Shown: piece by piece, positions 26,172 through 34,111 of the stretch
Numbering within the stretch: position 1 is the first letter of the stretch
Layout: every line of letters starts with the position of its first letter
NCBI GenBank assembly: GCA_002479255.1
Contig: DLMJ01000037.1
Coordinates: forward strand, 62,001-126,000
DNA length: 64,000 bases
DNA from: Candidatus Binatus soli
GTDB lineage: Bacteria; Desulfobacterota; Binatia; Binatales; Binataceae
Direction of reading: 5' to 3'
Program-made: the position numbers and the translations under genes
Notes under the pieces: generated by a model
The model's database searches: none
Seen by the model: only the letters and a program-made list of their open reading frames with translations
Told to the model about the DNA's origin: nothing

Positions 26172-26675
26172 TCATTCCTTCTTCCCGGCGCTCTTGATGT
26201 CCGCGTAGGCGGGCGCGACCCGGTTGAGAAGGCGCATGAGGTACACCGAACCGTTGAGCAATAGATCGTATGCCTCGTCATCGTCCTTGGTCGGATCGTA
26301 GGCTTCCAGCGCCGCGATCGCCGCGTCGAGCAGCTCGCGATCCGAAGTATTTTCCGCCGACGAATGGTAGCCAACCGCGTCGTACGCGGCTTTGTGCGCG
26401 CGATCGACTTCCTGATGCGCGCGAACCAATCCGGGTTTGTCCTCGCGGTCCTGATCGCCCGCCGCGATCGCTGTCTTGCTGCGCGTGAGGACGCTCAGCT
26501 CGCGGGCGAATGCACGCGGGCTCATACCGGCGGCTCGCGCGACCGCCAACTGATCATCCGTCAGACCATGCGTATTTTTGGCTTGCGACAGCCGGGCCTT
26601 TTTCGTCGCAAACTCATCCGCCGACATGCCGGCAGCCGCCGCGACCTTCTTTTCCTGATCGCTAAGGGTACTCAT
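26172..26675 (-). CDS. Scaffold-like protein related to the C-terminal part of Mu-like head proteases
   Basis: 167 aa from ATG 26675, fixed by a strong AAGGAG eight bases upstream. Two copies of a short motif, EKKVAAAAGMSADEFATKK and DQLAVARAAGMSPRAFARE, match the scaffold region at the end of Mu-type I proteins. The rest is helical and charged. The protease half with its catalytic residues is absent, so only the scaffold function (gpZ-like) would remain. It pairs with the cement-like gene downstream. Confidence 0.6.
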   Translation of the reverse strand: MSTLSDQEKKVAAAAGMSADEFATKKARLSQAKNTHGLTDDQLAVARAAGMSPRAFARELSVLTRSKTAIAAGDQDREDKPGLVRAHQEVDRAHKAAYDAVGYHSSAENTSDRELLDAAIAALEAYDPTKDDDEAYDLLLNGSVYLMRLLNRVAPAYADIKSAGKKE

Positions 26676-26689
26676 CCTAAACTCCTTCT

Positions 26690-26980
26690 TAGCAGCTCGC
26701 GCGGTTCCGGCTCCGGGACGGCCCGGAAAAAGCGGAATATAGATCGCGTCAAAAGCTGTCTCCCAGTAAATTTCATCGGCTCGGCTCACCCGACTTGCTC
26801 CAAACAACCCGCGCGCGGGTTGCTGGCGGCCCGTGCCGCCGTTTTCAGTTCAGGGCGGGGGTTGGGTGCGCCCCGCCCGAGATCAAGCCAGCGCGGGCAA
26901 GCTAGGCGGCTTTGCGCGCGCGATCGTGTCTCCTGGTAGATTTCATCGGCTCGGCTCACTGACTTGCTCTCCGCTGCCCT
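26690..26980. repeat. Duplicated 44-bp segment with a vestige of the 10.1-kb 85-aa protein family
   Basis: Segments 26758-26801 and 26928-26971 are imperfect direct copies; they share the identical core TTTCATCGGCTCGGCTCAC. On the minus strand both encode SRADEIY-x-ET, and the first continues into FDAIYIPLF, like the tail (ETFDLIYMPRF) of the protein at 10131-10388. Between the copies are an 18-base palindrome CAACCCGCGCGCGGGTTG and a second GC-rich hairpin near 26852-26877, possibly a terminator. No intact gene is present. Confidence 0.6.
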
Positions 26981-27589
26981 CTACCACGCGCGATGGCGCG
27001 GCTCCTCGCCGCGCGCCTTGCGCTCCTTGTTCTCGGCCTCTAGCTCAAGAGCCTCGCGTTCCCGCTGCCTGGACTCCTCCGCTACGCTGGCCATAAGGTT
27101 TTTCCGAACCTCAGATCGCAGGATCTCGCGGTCACCCACCTTCACCGACGTGATGCTCACGGCGCTGATCCGGCCGCCGGAGCCCCAGAGCCGTCCGAGC
27201 GCATCGATCTCTTCGGGCATCCAGCTCGCGTTACGCAGCACGGGTTCCGTTCGCGCTATCTCCTCTTCGAAGCTGGGCGTCTTTTCGGGAATAGCGAGTC
27301 GTCGGCAGTTTTCCTCCAGTTCAGCGACCGCGCGCCGGATGGTATGTAGATCGGCGCCGCTCCGGATCAGCTCGTCGATTGACTTCGAGTGCTCAGCAAC
27401 TTCGCGCGCGGCTTGCCGCTCCCGCTCGTGGGTCGAAAAGGGCATCTGCGCGATGCGAGCGCGCGCCGCGCAAGCAGTCTCTGTCGGATCGAGCGATTGC
27501 CGCAGCGCGGCCGTTTTCGCATCGCATTCCGCCGCGGCCGCTTTGATTACTGTGTTCTCTGGAGCCTGGTTGTTCTCTTTCGCCGTCAT
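26981..27589 (-). CDS. Coiled-coil hypothetical protein of the Mu-like element
   Basis: 202 aa, almost entirely helical and charged, with a long C-terminal coiled coil (EESRQREREALELEAENKERKARGEE). No family recognised. Its start overlaps the end of the gemA gene by four bases (ATGA), so it belongs to the early operon. Confidence 0.62.
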   Translation of the reverse strand: MTAKENNQAPENTVIKAAAAECDAKTAALRQSLDPTETACAARARIAQMPFSTHERERQAAREVAEHSKSIDELIRSGADLHTIRRAVAELEENCRRLAIPEKTPSFEEEIARTEPVLRNASWMPEEIDALGRLWGSGGRISAVSITSVKVGDREILRSEVRKNLMASVAEESRQREREALELEAENKERKARGEEPRHRAW

Positions 27590-28455
27590 AGCGAATCACC
27601 TCTCGTATTTTTATTCCGCGAACGCGCGGAGGCGATCGCCGTTTCAGTCTCGCCGGCCTCGGCCTTCAGCGTGGCGCGCATGCCCTCGGCAATTTTCAAA
27701 TCCAAGTCCGCCACGCGCCCGACGAGCCAAAGCAGCTCAGTCCGCACCTTCCGGTAATCCCATCGCAGCAACGCTTGCCGCGCGCGCTCGCCAAATTCTC
27801 TGATCAGCTCGGCGACCTGGGCGGCGATTTGCACATCGCTGAAATTCTGCGAGTCGAGCAGGACCAGGACATTGCGAATCCCGTCGATCGGTCCTCTCGC
27901 TTCACCGACCAGGCGCATCGCGTCGAATACGCCGGCCTTCACGATCGCATTGGCCGGGATCGCGACGGCGGCCGGACGATTCTCCGCGAGCGGATGTTTG
28001 AGCAGGAATCTTTGCCGCCAGAACTTTAGTCCCTCGATAACCTTGTTGCAGTCCGTCGCGTCCAGCCATTGAAGCGAATCAACGCCGGTAATTTTCTTGA
28101 CGAACTTGCGAAGCCAAACTTTAGTCGAGCCGGTTTTCACCGCGCCGATCCGCTCCAGCTCGTACGCGCACGCGAGCAACTTCCTCAGATGCGCCGCGCC
28201 CGGATGATTCGGGCTGATCGTGATCCAATCGTCCTGGCGCGAGATCGGGGGCGCCGGCCTGAATCCTTTGCGCGCAAACTCGTCGAGCAGCGCGAGCCGC
28301 TCCGCCTCGGTCATCTCGCCCGAGGAATCGGTGCGCCCCTTCGTGATGCGCTCGATCACGGCGCGGTAAGTGTCATCGTCCAGGCCGAGCTGCTTTTTCG
28401 CTAGATGAATTTTTGCCAGCTCAGACTGGCGGATATTTCCCGGCGCCGTTCTCAC
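27586..28455 (-). CDS. gemA: GemA/gp16-like regulatory protein of Mu-like phages
   Basis: 289 aa from GTG 28455, which overlaps the preceding TGA as GTGA; the longer frame adds unrelated residues. The family core is RQSELAKIHLAKKQLGLDDDTYRAVIERITKGRTDSSGEMTEAERLALLDEFARKGF, followed by an HTH-like part with SLQWLDATDCNKVIEGLKFW. In Mu, GemA alters host gene expression and DNA supercoiling. The last 100 residues (IANAIVKAGVFDAMRLVGEARG...) are helical and not typical of GemA; they may be a fused second gene product. Confidence 0.84.
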   Translation of the reverse strand: MRTAPGNIRQSELAKIHLAKKQLGLDDDTYRAVIERITKGRTDSSGEMTEAERLALLDEFARKGFRPAPPISRQDDWITISPNHPGAAHLRKLLACAYELERIGAVKTGSTKVWLRKFVKKITGVDSLQWLDATDCNKVIEGLKFWRQRFLLKHPLAENRPAAVAIPANAIVKAGVFDAMRLVGEARGPIDGIRNVLVLLDSQNFSDVQIAAQVAELIREFGERARQALLRWDYRKVRTELLWLVGRVADLDLKIAEGMRATLKAEAGETETAIASARSRNKNTRGDSL

Positions 28456-28712
28456 GGTTTCGATTCCTTCGAGTTCTCGATCTGCTTGACTTCCGCGCCT
28501 TCCACGCTGCGCGATTGCAGCCATTCCAGCACGCGCGTCTTGCTGTACCGCACGACGTGCCCGCTGACTCTGAAGTATGGCGGTGCGGTCCCCGCTCGCC
28601 GCATATTTGTCAGCGTCGTCTCTGCCAGGCCAAGCAGGCCCGCGCATTCACGCTCGCTCATAATGCGATCATCGAGCGGCAGCGGCGACGTTTCTTTCAG
28701 CATCATCAACAA
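28452..28712 (-). CDS. AlpA/excisionase-type HTH protein
   Basis: 86 aa. The MerR-like HTH MSERECAGLLGLAETTLTNMRRAGTAPPYFRVSGHVVRYSKTRVLEWL spans residues about 18-66. Proteins like this are frequent in phage early operons as recombination directionality or regulatory factors. Its stop overlaps the gemA start; it follows the 145-aa gene by 46 bases. Confidence 0.78.
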   Translation of the reverse strand: MLMMLKETSPLPLDDRIMSERECAGLLGLAETTLTNMRRAGTAPPYFRVSGHVVRYSKTRVLEWLQSRSVEGAEVKQIENSKESKP

Positions 28713-28758
28713 GCCTGCCTAAGCGTGGATGCCCCGGTAATCGCAAAACTCTTCTTCA

Positions 28759-29196
28759 TCAGTTTTGCCCTCCAAGTTTCTGGCGTTCGACGAACGCGCC
28801 CAATCGAGCGAGTCGTTTGTCGCACGCGGTGATCTGTGCCATGAGATTCGCCCGCAGTTCTCTTATCCGCGTGATTTCAAGGTTAGGGTCCAGCGCCAGA
28901 CCCTTTCGCCCGCACCGCGGCGCGAAAGGTCCGGTGTTTTTGATCAGCACGTACACGCTGCCCTCGCAGCCCCGCACTCGCTCCTCGATTCTGAGATAAC
29001 CGGCGCCCGTCAGATCCCGCAGGTAGAGCTCGGCCGCCTTGCGCCTCGCGATCTCGGCGACTTGAAGCAGCTCGCCGATTTGGAATCGCCGCAAAATGCG
29101 CATCGCCTTCCACATCCGCTCGCGCGCCGCGCTCGGCGCGCCCGCCAGATTCACTCCGGCGCCACGCCCGCGAGGATTTTTGATTGTTTCCATCAA
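28759..29196 (-). CDS. Helix-turn-helix protein of Mu-like early operons
   Basis: 145 aa. Residues about 25-75 form a winged-helix-like domain (MRILRRFQIGELLQVAEIARRKAAELYLRDLTGAGYLRI), followed by VYVLIKNTGPFAPRCGRKGLALDPN, a segment seen in proteins encoded next to MuB in Mu-like prophages. The C-terminus is a coiled coil. Precise role unknown; overlap with muB is four bases (ATGA). Confidence 0.7.
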   Translation of the reverse strand: MMETIKNPRGRGAGVNLAGAPSAARERMWKAMRILRRFQIGELLQVAEIARRKAAELYLRDLTGAGYLRIEERVRGCEGSVYVLIKNTGPFAPRCGRKGLALDPNLEITRIRELRANLMAQITACDKRLARLGAFVERQKLGGQN

Positions 29197-29933
29197 GCCG
29201 CCGCCGCGAGATCAGACCGCCTGTTGACCGGCGGTGTTGGCGTCGAATCGTCCATCGGATAGTCGGCCAGCGCGATCTTGTTCAGGCCGCACCGGTGACA
29301 GAAAGCTTCCGCCGCCGCCAGCTCTTTGACGAACAGGCCAGCCGAGCCACGCGACCGGCGATGGAGCGCCTCGATCAAGTCATCGGCGAGTAGCACTTCG
29401 GCCAGCTCCGCCGCGAGCAAGCGGCTGTCATCCAGGGTCGAAGGCTTAAAATCAACGGCGCGCAAAATCCGGCGCTCTATTTGTGGCCTGCGCATGACCT
29501 TCCCGCGAAATTCCGCGGTCCCGCCGATCAGAACCAAAGGAACCGCCGTCATGTCGTGAAGTATGCGCAGCGTTTCGAGGAGACCTTTTCTCTCCGAGAG
29601 GAGAGCATCGGCTTCATCTACGTAAATCGGACGCGGGCGCTCGGTAAGCTCCCTCGCGATGAACTCGAACATCGGCGCCAGTTGGCTTCCCGGCTTCTCG
29701 CCCATCTCTTCAACGATCTTGCCGAGCATCCAGCGCGCGCTCCAAATCGGCAACGCCGTAAGAAAAATGGCGTGCTGTTTTACAGCGATATGCGCGGTCA
29801 CACAAGTTTTTCCCCGGCCGGCCTCTCCATGAATCAGCACGATTCCGGGCAATCCGGGATCGCGGCCGGTCGCGGCAGATTGGGCACTCACAAAGGCCCG
29901 GTAATTCGCGGTCAGGCAGATTTTAGTGCGCAT
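29193..29933 (-). CDS. MuB-like AAA+ ATPase, transposition target selector
   Basis: 246 aa from ATG 29933, which lies inside the last codons of muA (11-base overlap); the longer frame duplicates the muA end antiphase. Walker A GEAGRGKT (residues 36-43) and Walker B IYVDEADAL (D106, E107) are intact, with a sensor-like GGTAEF near 133. In Mu the ATPase coats target DNA and activates the transposase, and gives target immunity. Length is somewhat below Mu B (312 aa) because the N-terminal HTH domain is missing. Confidence 0.9.
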   Translation of the reverse strand: MRTKICLTANYRAFVSAQSAATGRDPGLPGIVLIHGEAGRGKTCVTAHIAVKQHAIFLTALPIWSARWMLGKIVEEMGEKPGSQLAPMFEFIARELTERPRPIYVDEADALLSERKGLLETLRILHDMTAVPLVLIGGTAEFRGKVMRRPQIERRILRAVDFKPSTLDDSRLLAAELAEVLLADDLIEALHRRSRGSAGLFVKELAAAEAFCHRCGLNKIALADYPMDDSTPTPPVNRRSDLAAAA

Positions 29934-31965
29934 AACTTTTGCCCTCGTCGTGAGCTTGCCCCTCGTCGGCGCTCCATCGCTCCAAATCGAGTCCGGCCTG
30001 ATAATCGGACGTGCTCTCGTAAGAGATTGCCCAGCTCTCAGCCGTGTTCCCGAATCGAGAAAGGAACGCCTGCTCACGTTCAGTCAACGGCCGCCCCGCC
30101 CGTCGAATTGCAATCCACAAATCCCATAATTGGTCACGGTTCAAAAGGGCCTCGCGCCGCGTCTTGCGATTCATCAACTCTCGCAACGCTTCCGCGCCTT
30201 CGCGGAGATCGGATTCGTCGTGCGGTGCCGGTTCTGCCGGCGCGTCGAGAGCCTCAAGCGCAGCCGCCGCCGCGGTCAGCGCCGCCGAACGATACGGCAA
30301 CGCCACGGCGCCAGCTTCGGCCGGCGCCGGCAGCATCGCTGCCGTTTTCGCGACCGCGTGATCGAGGATCTCGCGATAGAGTTTGTCAGGCCGGTGTTTT
30401 CTCTTGAGCGCGCGCAGCTCATCCATGCCTTGGCGCATGACGACGGTCTGCCGCTGCTTGGCGGCGATCGCGAGCACTTCGCGGTCGAGTCCGAGCGCTT
30501 CGGGATCAACCGCGATACAGATGAAGCGCGGCGCCGCGTCGGCCGTGTAAACAATCAGCTTGCCGGCGTCGCGCGTGCGCACGAATTGCACCGTCCCGCC
30601 GACGTGCTCGACCAGCGCATCATCCCAATAGAAAACGTTGCCGACGCGCAACCCCTTCTTGCCGACGACGGCCGCGCCGTCTTCGCCCAGGATCAGATCG
30701 AGCAATCGATCGTCGGCGACGCGCCGGACCTGCCCGCGCCGCTCGGCCTCGGCAAAAACCTCGTTCGGAGTTCGGCCGCCGAGCCCGCGATGCTTCCGAT
30801 TTCCGTAAAGGTGCTCGAGCCACCGGTCGAGCAGCCCTTGCAGCTCCGGCCCGGTCAGCTCGACGCGGTACAACTTCGCGAGATTCTGGCCGCGGCGCTG
30901 TGCGAATGACGCACGCTTGCGGATCGCGCTGGCCTCTGCCGGCGAATGGCCCGAATAGCCGGGCACGTTCTCGAAGAATCCGTGGAGCACGCTGCCCATG
31001 CCGCCGCGCTCGATGAATGGCTTTTTTTCGCCGCAATAGGCGCGCACCGCCGTCCACTTGATCCCGAGCCGCGCCATCGCGCGCTGCGTCCGCTCGCTCA
31101 GGAACGCCGCGCCGCGATCGGATTTGATCTCGTCGGGAATACCGAGAATCGGAAACGCCTTGATCAGCAGCTCGGCTATCGCCTGACTCGACTCGCTCGG
31201 CGCCAGATGCGCAACCATCCGGCGCGACTTCACGTCGAGCACCGCGATCATCTGCATCTTGCCGGTTTTAGTTTCGATCTCTGTCAGAACAAACGCATCG
31301 CTCTTCGTGCCGTCGATCTCGAATAACTGGCCGACGCGCGTAATTCCGGCATCAGCATCGCCCAGCGCCAGCATGTGCCGGCTCTTCCACAAGTCTGGAT
31401 CGGCGACGCGCTGAAACAGCGAGCCGTTCTTCCGCTTCCAGTCGCGGATAAAACGCTCGACCGATCTGAGATCAGGAATGCGATCATTCGCGAATCTAAC
31501 TCCGATTCCATCGAGCACGAATCGCGCGCGCACGCGCGGGTTATGCGCGATCTGCGCGATGACGAACTCGCGCATCAACGGGATGCGCGCGATTATCGTG
31601 TCGCCGCGCCGCCCGCCGTAGCCGGGAATCAGACCCGAAATTCCCGATTTCTCGAATCGCCGCCAGTCGCGCTGCAAGCTCGGCCACTCGATCGTCGGAT
31701 AGAGCGCGCGCGTTTCTGCCGAAACTTTTTCGTTCTCTGAATTGTACCGCTCGACGAACGATGCGCCCGTCGCGTTCAGCGTCCGGCACGATCGGCCCCG
31801 ACAAGCGCGGAACGCGGCGACGATCTCCGCCTTCGCGAGAGCGCGCGCGATCAAGGCGCGCGGTATCCCGTCGAGAGGATCAACCGGCGCGGTGACTACT
31901 GGCAGCGCCGCGGCGTCCATCAGCGCCGGAACTGCGAGCTGCTCGCTGCGCGCCGCCTCGCTCAT
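29923..31965 (-). CDS. MuA-like DDE transposase
   Basis: 680 aa, close to Mu A (663 aa). N-terminal helical DNA-binding region (residues about 30-200), then the DDE catalytic core: D218 in FEIDGTKSD, D283 in IKSDRGAAF, and E319 in KKPFIERG, followed by GFFENVPGYSGHSPAEASAIRK typical of Mu-like phages and a beta-barrel domain (residues about 470-560). The C-terminal 100 residues would bind MuB. All three catalytic acids are present, so it may be active. Its start overlaps the ner stop by ATGA. Confidence 0.93.
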   Translation of the reverse strand: MSEAARSEQLAVPALMDAAALPVVTAPVDPLDGIPRALIARALAKAEIVAAFRACRGRSCRTLNATGASFVERYNSENEKVSAETRALYPTIEWPSLQRDWRRFEKSGISGLIPGYGGRRGDTIIARIPLMREFVIAQIAHNPRVRARFVLDGIGVRFANDRIPDLRSVERFIRDWKRKNGSLFQRVADPDLWKSRHMLALGDADAGITRVGQLFEIDGTKSDAFVLTEIETKTGKMQMIAVLDVKSRRMVAHLAPSESSQAIAELLIKAFPILGIPDEIKSDRGAAFLSERTQRAMARLGIKWTAVRAYCGEKKPFIERGGMGSVLHGFFENVPGYSGHSPAEASAIRKRASFAQRRGQNLAKLYRVELTGPELQGLLDRWLEHLYGNRKHRGLGGRTPNEVFAEAERRGQVRRVADDRLLDLILGEDGAAVVGKKGLRVGNVFYWDDALVEHVGGTVQFVRTRDAGKLIVYTADAAPRFICIAVDPEALGLDREVLAIAAKQRQTVVMRQGMDELRALKRKHRPDKLYREILDHAVAKTAAMLPAPAEAGAVALPYRSAALTAAAAALEALDAPAEPAPHDESDLREGAEALRELMNRKTRREALLNRDQLWDLWIAIRRAGRPLTEREQAFLSRFGNTAESWAISYESTSDYQAGLDLERWSADEGQAHDEGKSYAH

Positions 31966-32270
31966 GAAACTTTAGCCACCCTCTTTCGATCGCGATTGCG
32001 CTTGCGACGCCGCGCGTACCGGCTCGGCCAAATTTTCGCGGGGTGAAGCCCGAGTGCCTTGGCGATGATCGCCTCGGCCTTCGGATAGGATCGATCGAGC
32101 GCATCTAAGAGGGTGTTTCGGGCGTAACCATTTCTGAAAGAGAGTGCGCGAAGGCTCAGTCCGCGGCGATGCAATTCGGCGATGAGGTACTCTCTCGGCC
32201 AGTCTGTTTCCTCACCGGCCGCCGCTGTGTTATGAATGCCGAACGGCGATGATGATCGTAGAGCGTCCAC
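31962..32270 (-). CDS. Ner/Nlp-like DNA-binding protein
   Basis: 102 aa from GTG 32270; the longer frame runs antisense through the repressor gene. Residues about 25-85 (DWPREYLIAELHRRGLSLRALSFRNGYARNTLLDALDRSYPKAEAIIAKALGLHPAKIWPSRY, given here as the span) match the Ner fold, ending in a very basic tail RRRKRNRDRKR. In Mu, Ner represses both the early and repressor promoters. It is the first gene of the leftward early operon. Confidence 0.85.
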   Translation of the reverse strand: MDALRSSSPFGIHNTAAAGEETDWPREYLIAELHRRGLSLRALSFRNGYARNTLLDALDRSYPKAEAIIAKALGLHPAKIWPSRYARRRKRNRDRKRVAKVS

Positions 32271-32321
32271 GGCCCAAATATAGGCAGGAAACCCGAACGA
32301 ACGCAAGCTATTCCGAACGTT
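32271..32321. promoter_or_regulatory. Divergent operator/promoter region between ner and the repressor gene
   Basis: 51 bases separate the two divergent start codons. It contains the direct repeats CGAACG at about 32296 and 32313 and the palindrome AACGTT, plausible repressor half-sites. If the repressor starts at its second methionine (32400), the control region would be longer. Confidence 0.45.
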
Positions 32322-33086
32322 ATGCCAAGTAAGGCGCACAAGCCGAAGCGGAGGAGTCCGAAAGTCGCGGCCAAGGATCAGACTCAGACTCGCGAGGCCA
32401 TGCTGACTGATAGTCGGCGAATCGCGGTCTCGGAATTTGCCGCGCGGCTCAAAGAGGCGATTTCCGGCCGCAGCATCACCGCGATCGCCGCAGAGTTGGG
32501 AGTATCCAGGACCGCCTTTCACGACTGGATAGCTGGGCGGGCCGCGCCGGACGTGATCACCACTTCCCGCTTGGCATCAGAACTCGATATTTCGATCGAG
32601 TGGCTGATGACGGGCCGCGGTGATATGCGGGCCGGCGCGGCGGGATACATTGTGCCCGCATGGCCAAACGACCGCGCGCCCGTGCTCTTCGAACTCGATT
32701 GGTTCCGAAAAAATATCGGTCAAGTCTCCGTGCCCGACGACGTGCGGAACGCTATCGGCTCGCGAGAATATGAGGAGGCATTTCCTCCGCTCCTCTTCGA
32801 GGTTCGGGCGGACGACTCGATGGAACCGACCTTACGCAAAGGAGATCTGCTTCTAGCTGGGACAATTGAAATCGATTCGCCTATGAACGGTCTCTACCTA
32901 ATTGCGCGGAAGGGGGCTGAACCAGGCGAACGGCTCTTTCCTCGGCGCGTCGAATGGTCAGGGAACTCGATTGCCAGGCTCAAGTGCGACAACACGGCCT
33001 ATCCCACTGTCATTGAAATCAGCAAATCGAACGACAAGGGGCTGTTGATTTACGCTCGCGTGATCTGGCACGGCCGCATTCTCTGA
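32322..33086 (+). CDS. Phage repressor, HTH plus S24/LexA-like domain
   Basis: 254 aa (a start at ATG 32400 is an alternative). HTH at residues about 45-100: LKEAISGRSITAIAAELGVSRTAFHDWIAGRAAP. The C-terminal S24-like domain contains DDSMEPTLRKGDLLLAG, where the serine matches the catalytic position. The region where the catalytic lysine normally lies reads LFPRRVEW, with arginine instead of lysine, so self-cleavage may be lost. It faces the early operon, as expected of a Mu-type immunity repressor. Confidence 0.86.
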   Translation: MPSKAHKPKRRSPKVAAKDQTQTREAMLTDSRRIAVSEFAARLKEAISGRSITAIAAELGVSRTAFHDWIAGRAAPDVITTSRLASELDISIEWLMTGRGDMRAGAAGYIVPAWPNDRAPVLFELDWFRKNIGQVSVPDDVRNAIGSREYEEAFPPLLFEVRADDSMEPTLRKGDLLLAGTIEIDSPMNGLYLIARKGAEPGERLFPRRVEWSGNSIARLKCDNTAYPTVIEISKSNDKGLLIYARVIWHGRIL

Positions 33087-33113
33087 ACCCTGTTTTCAAA
33101 GAGGGGGATTCCA

Positions 33114-33463
33114 TTGAAAGCAAAACAGGTCGTTAAACTCGCGGCGGCGATCGCTTTCCTGTTGATGGGCTGCTGCACGGCAGCAGCTCGCCGCACGATC
33201 GGCTCAATGGCACCTGGACCAGCAACATCATGACCGTGACGATCGATTTTCCCGCCCACAAGTATTCGGGCGTCGCGATGGGCGAGCAGTTCTCGCACTA
33301 CCTGGACCTGGTGAGCGAGAATGCCAACGTCGTGGTCTTCAAAGAGAGCGACGCGACGATCGTTTGCCAGATTCAAGACGACGGCAGCATCATGATCACC
33401 AAGCAGGGCTCCGAAGGCGGAATCCCGCTGATCCTGCACCGCGCCAAAGAGCCCGCGAGCTAA
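33114..33463 (+). pseudogene. Lipoprotein gene split by a frameshift
   Basis: Frame 1 starts at TTG 33114 with GAGGGGG seven bases upstream and encodes MKAKQVVKLAAAIAFLLMGC, a lipoprotein signal with lipobox LMGC, ending at 33233. Frame 3 (33230-33463, 77 aa) continues the mature part: reading back from its ATG it is open through LNGTWTSNIMTVTIDFPAHKYSG, which looks like a normal lipoprotein core. One base change between about 33174 and 33220 would join them. As it stands the two frames overlap by ATGA. Position beside the repressor is typical of lysogenic cargo genes. Confidence 0.62.
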
Positions 33464-33471
33464 AAAGTGAA

Positions 33472-33930
33472 ATCACGGTCCCGCTCGGGAACCGTGATCC
33501 CAAAAATCACGGTCGCCGGCCACGACCGTGATCCGCTTAATCCTCGTGGCCCACGAGTATTTCCTTTAGCCCGCCAAAGCGCGCCTAGAGATGAATTTTC
33601 AAATGTCGTGGCCCACGACATTTCTCTTGATGCGCCAAAGCGCGCTTAGAGTTGCATTTTCAAATGTTCCCGCCCGGCGCATTTGAGTTCAAGATCGTGG
33701 GCCACGATCTTGAACGGGAGCACAGTTCCGATCCCGGCACCGTGATTTTAGGTGTCGTCGAGCACGACACCTAAAATTAAGTGTCGTCGCCCTCGACACT
33801 TATTCGCCGAGCGCGGAGAATGGTCGTGCTCGACGACTATTTCCAAGGCGCGTCTATTTGCTTCAAGGCGCCGTATGTCGCGAGCAACGACATACCGGGG
33901 CGCCCGCATCATGTTCCCGAGCGGAACGTG
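33472..33930. repeat. Array of at least eleven different palindromes with related spacers
   Basis: Perfect or near-perfect inverted repeats follow one another: 33472-33498, 33506-33532, 33543-33557, 33601-33623, 33661-33685, 33687-33715, 33745-33777, 33778-33802, 33820-33840, 33873-33895 and 33910-33930; a weaker one is 33721-33744. Stems are 6-14 bp. Loops often contain CGAGC or GCTCG. Neighbours share parts: the first two share arm ATCACGGT, two share the centre GTGGCCCAC, two share GTGTCG arms. A 34-base spacer at 33572-33605 recurs at 33633-33666 with three changes. There is no open frame over this stretch. Not a CRISPR: the varying parts are palindromes. Confidence 0.85.
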
Positions 33931-34096
33931 AGTAGCCTATTAGCCTCGCTAATTTATCGTCAGCATTTCGAGCCCCGGCTTTACCGTCCGCCCTGAACCG
34001 ATTCGGCTTCCAGTCTGGCCAGCCGGCATTTTCGCCCAAAAGCGACGTAAGTAGCTGATTCATCAAGCGAATCGCATCGAATCGCAAAAACGACAC
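33931..34096. other. Gene-free outer edge of the Mu-like element
   Basis: No open frame of note. It contains a degenerate copy (about 34036-34060, AAAAGCGACGTAAGTAGCTG onward) of the unit found in the 27-bp direct repeat that follows, consistent with serial transposase-binding sites at an element end. Confidence 0.45.
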
Positions 34097-34111
34097 TTAG
34101 TTTGATCCAAC
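34085..34111 (+). repeat. Right copy of the 27-bp direct repeat
   Basis: Identical to 24564-24590, same orientation. It contains CGACACTTAGTTTGATCCAA. The two copies bracket all the Mu-like genes (9.5 kb). Chromosomal-looking sequence resumes immediately after. Confidence 0.8.

Noticed and set aside
33472..33930. CRISPR array
   Set aside because: No constant repeat with unique spacers; the variable parts are palindromes and no cas genes exist in the window.
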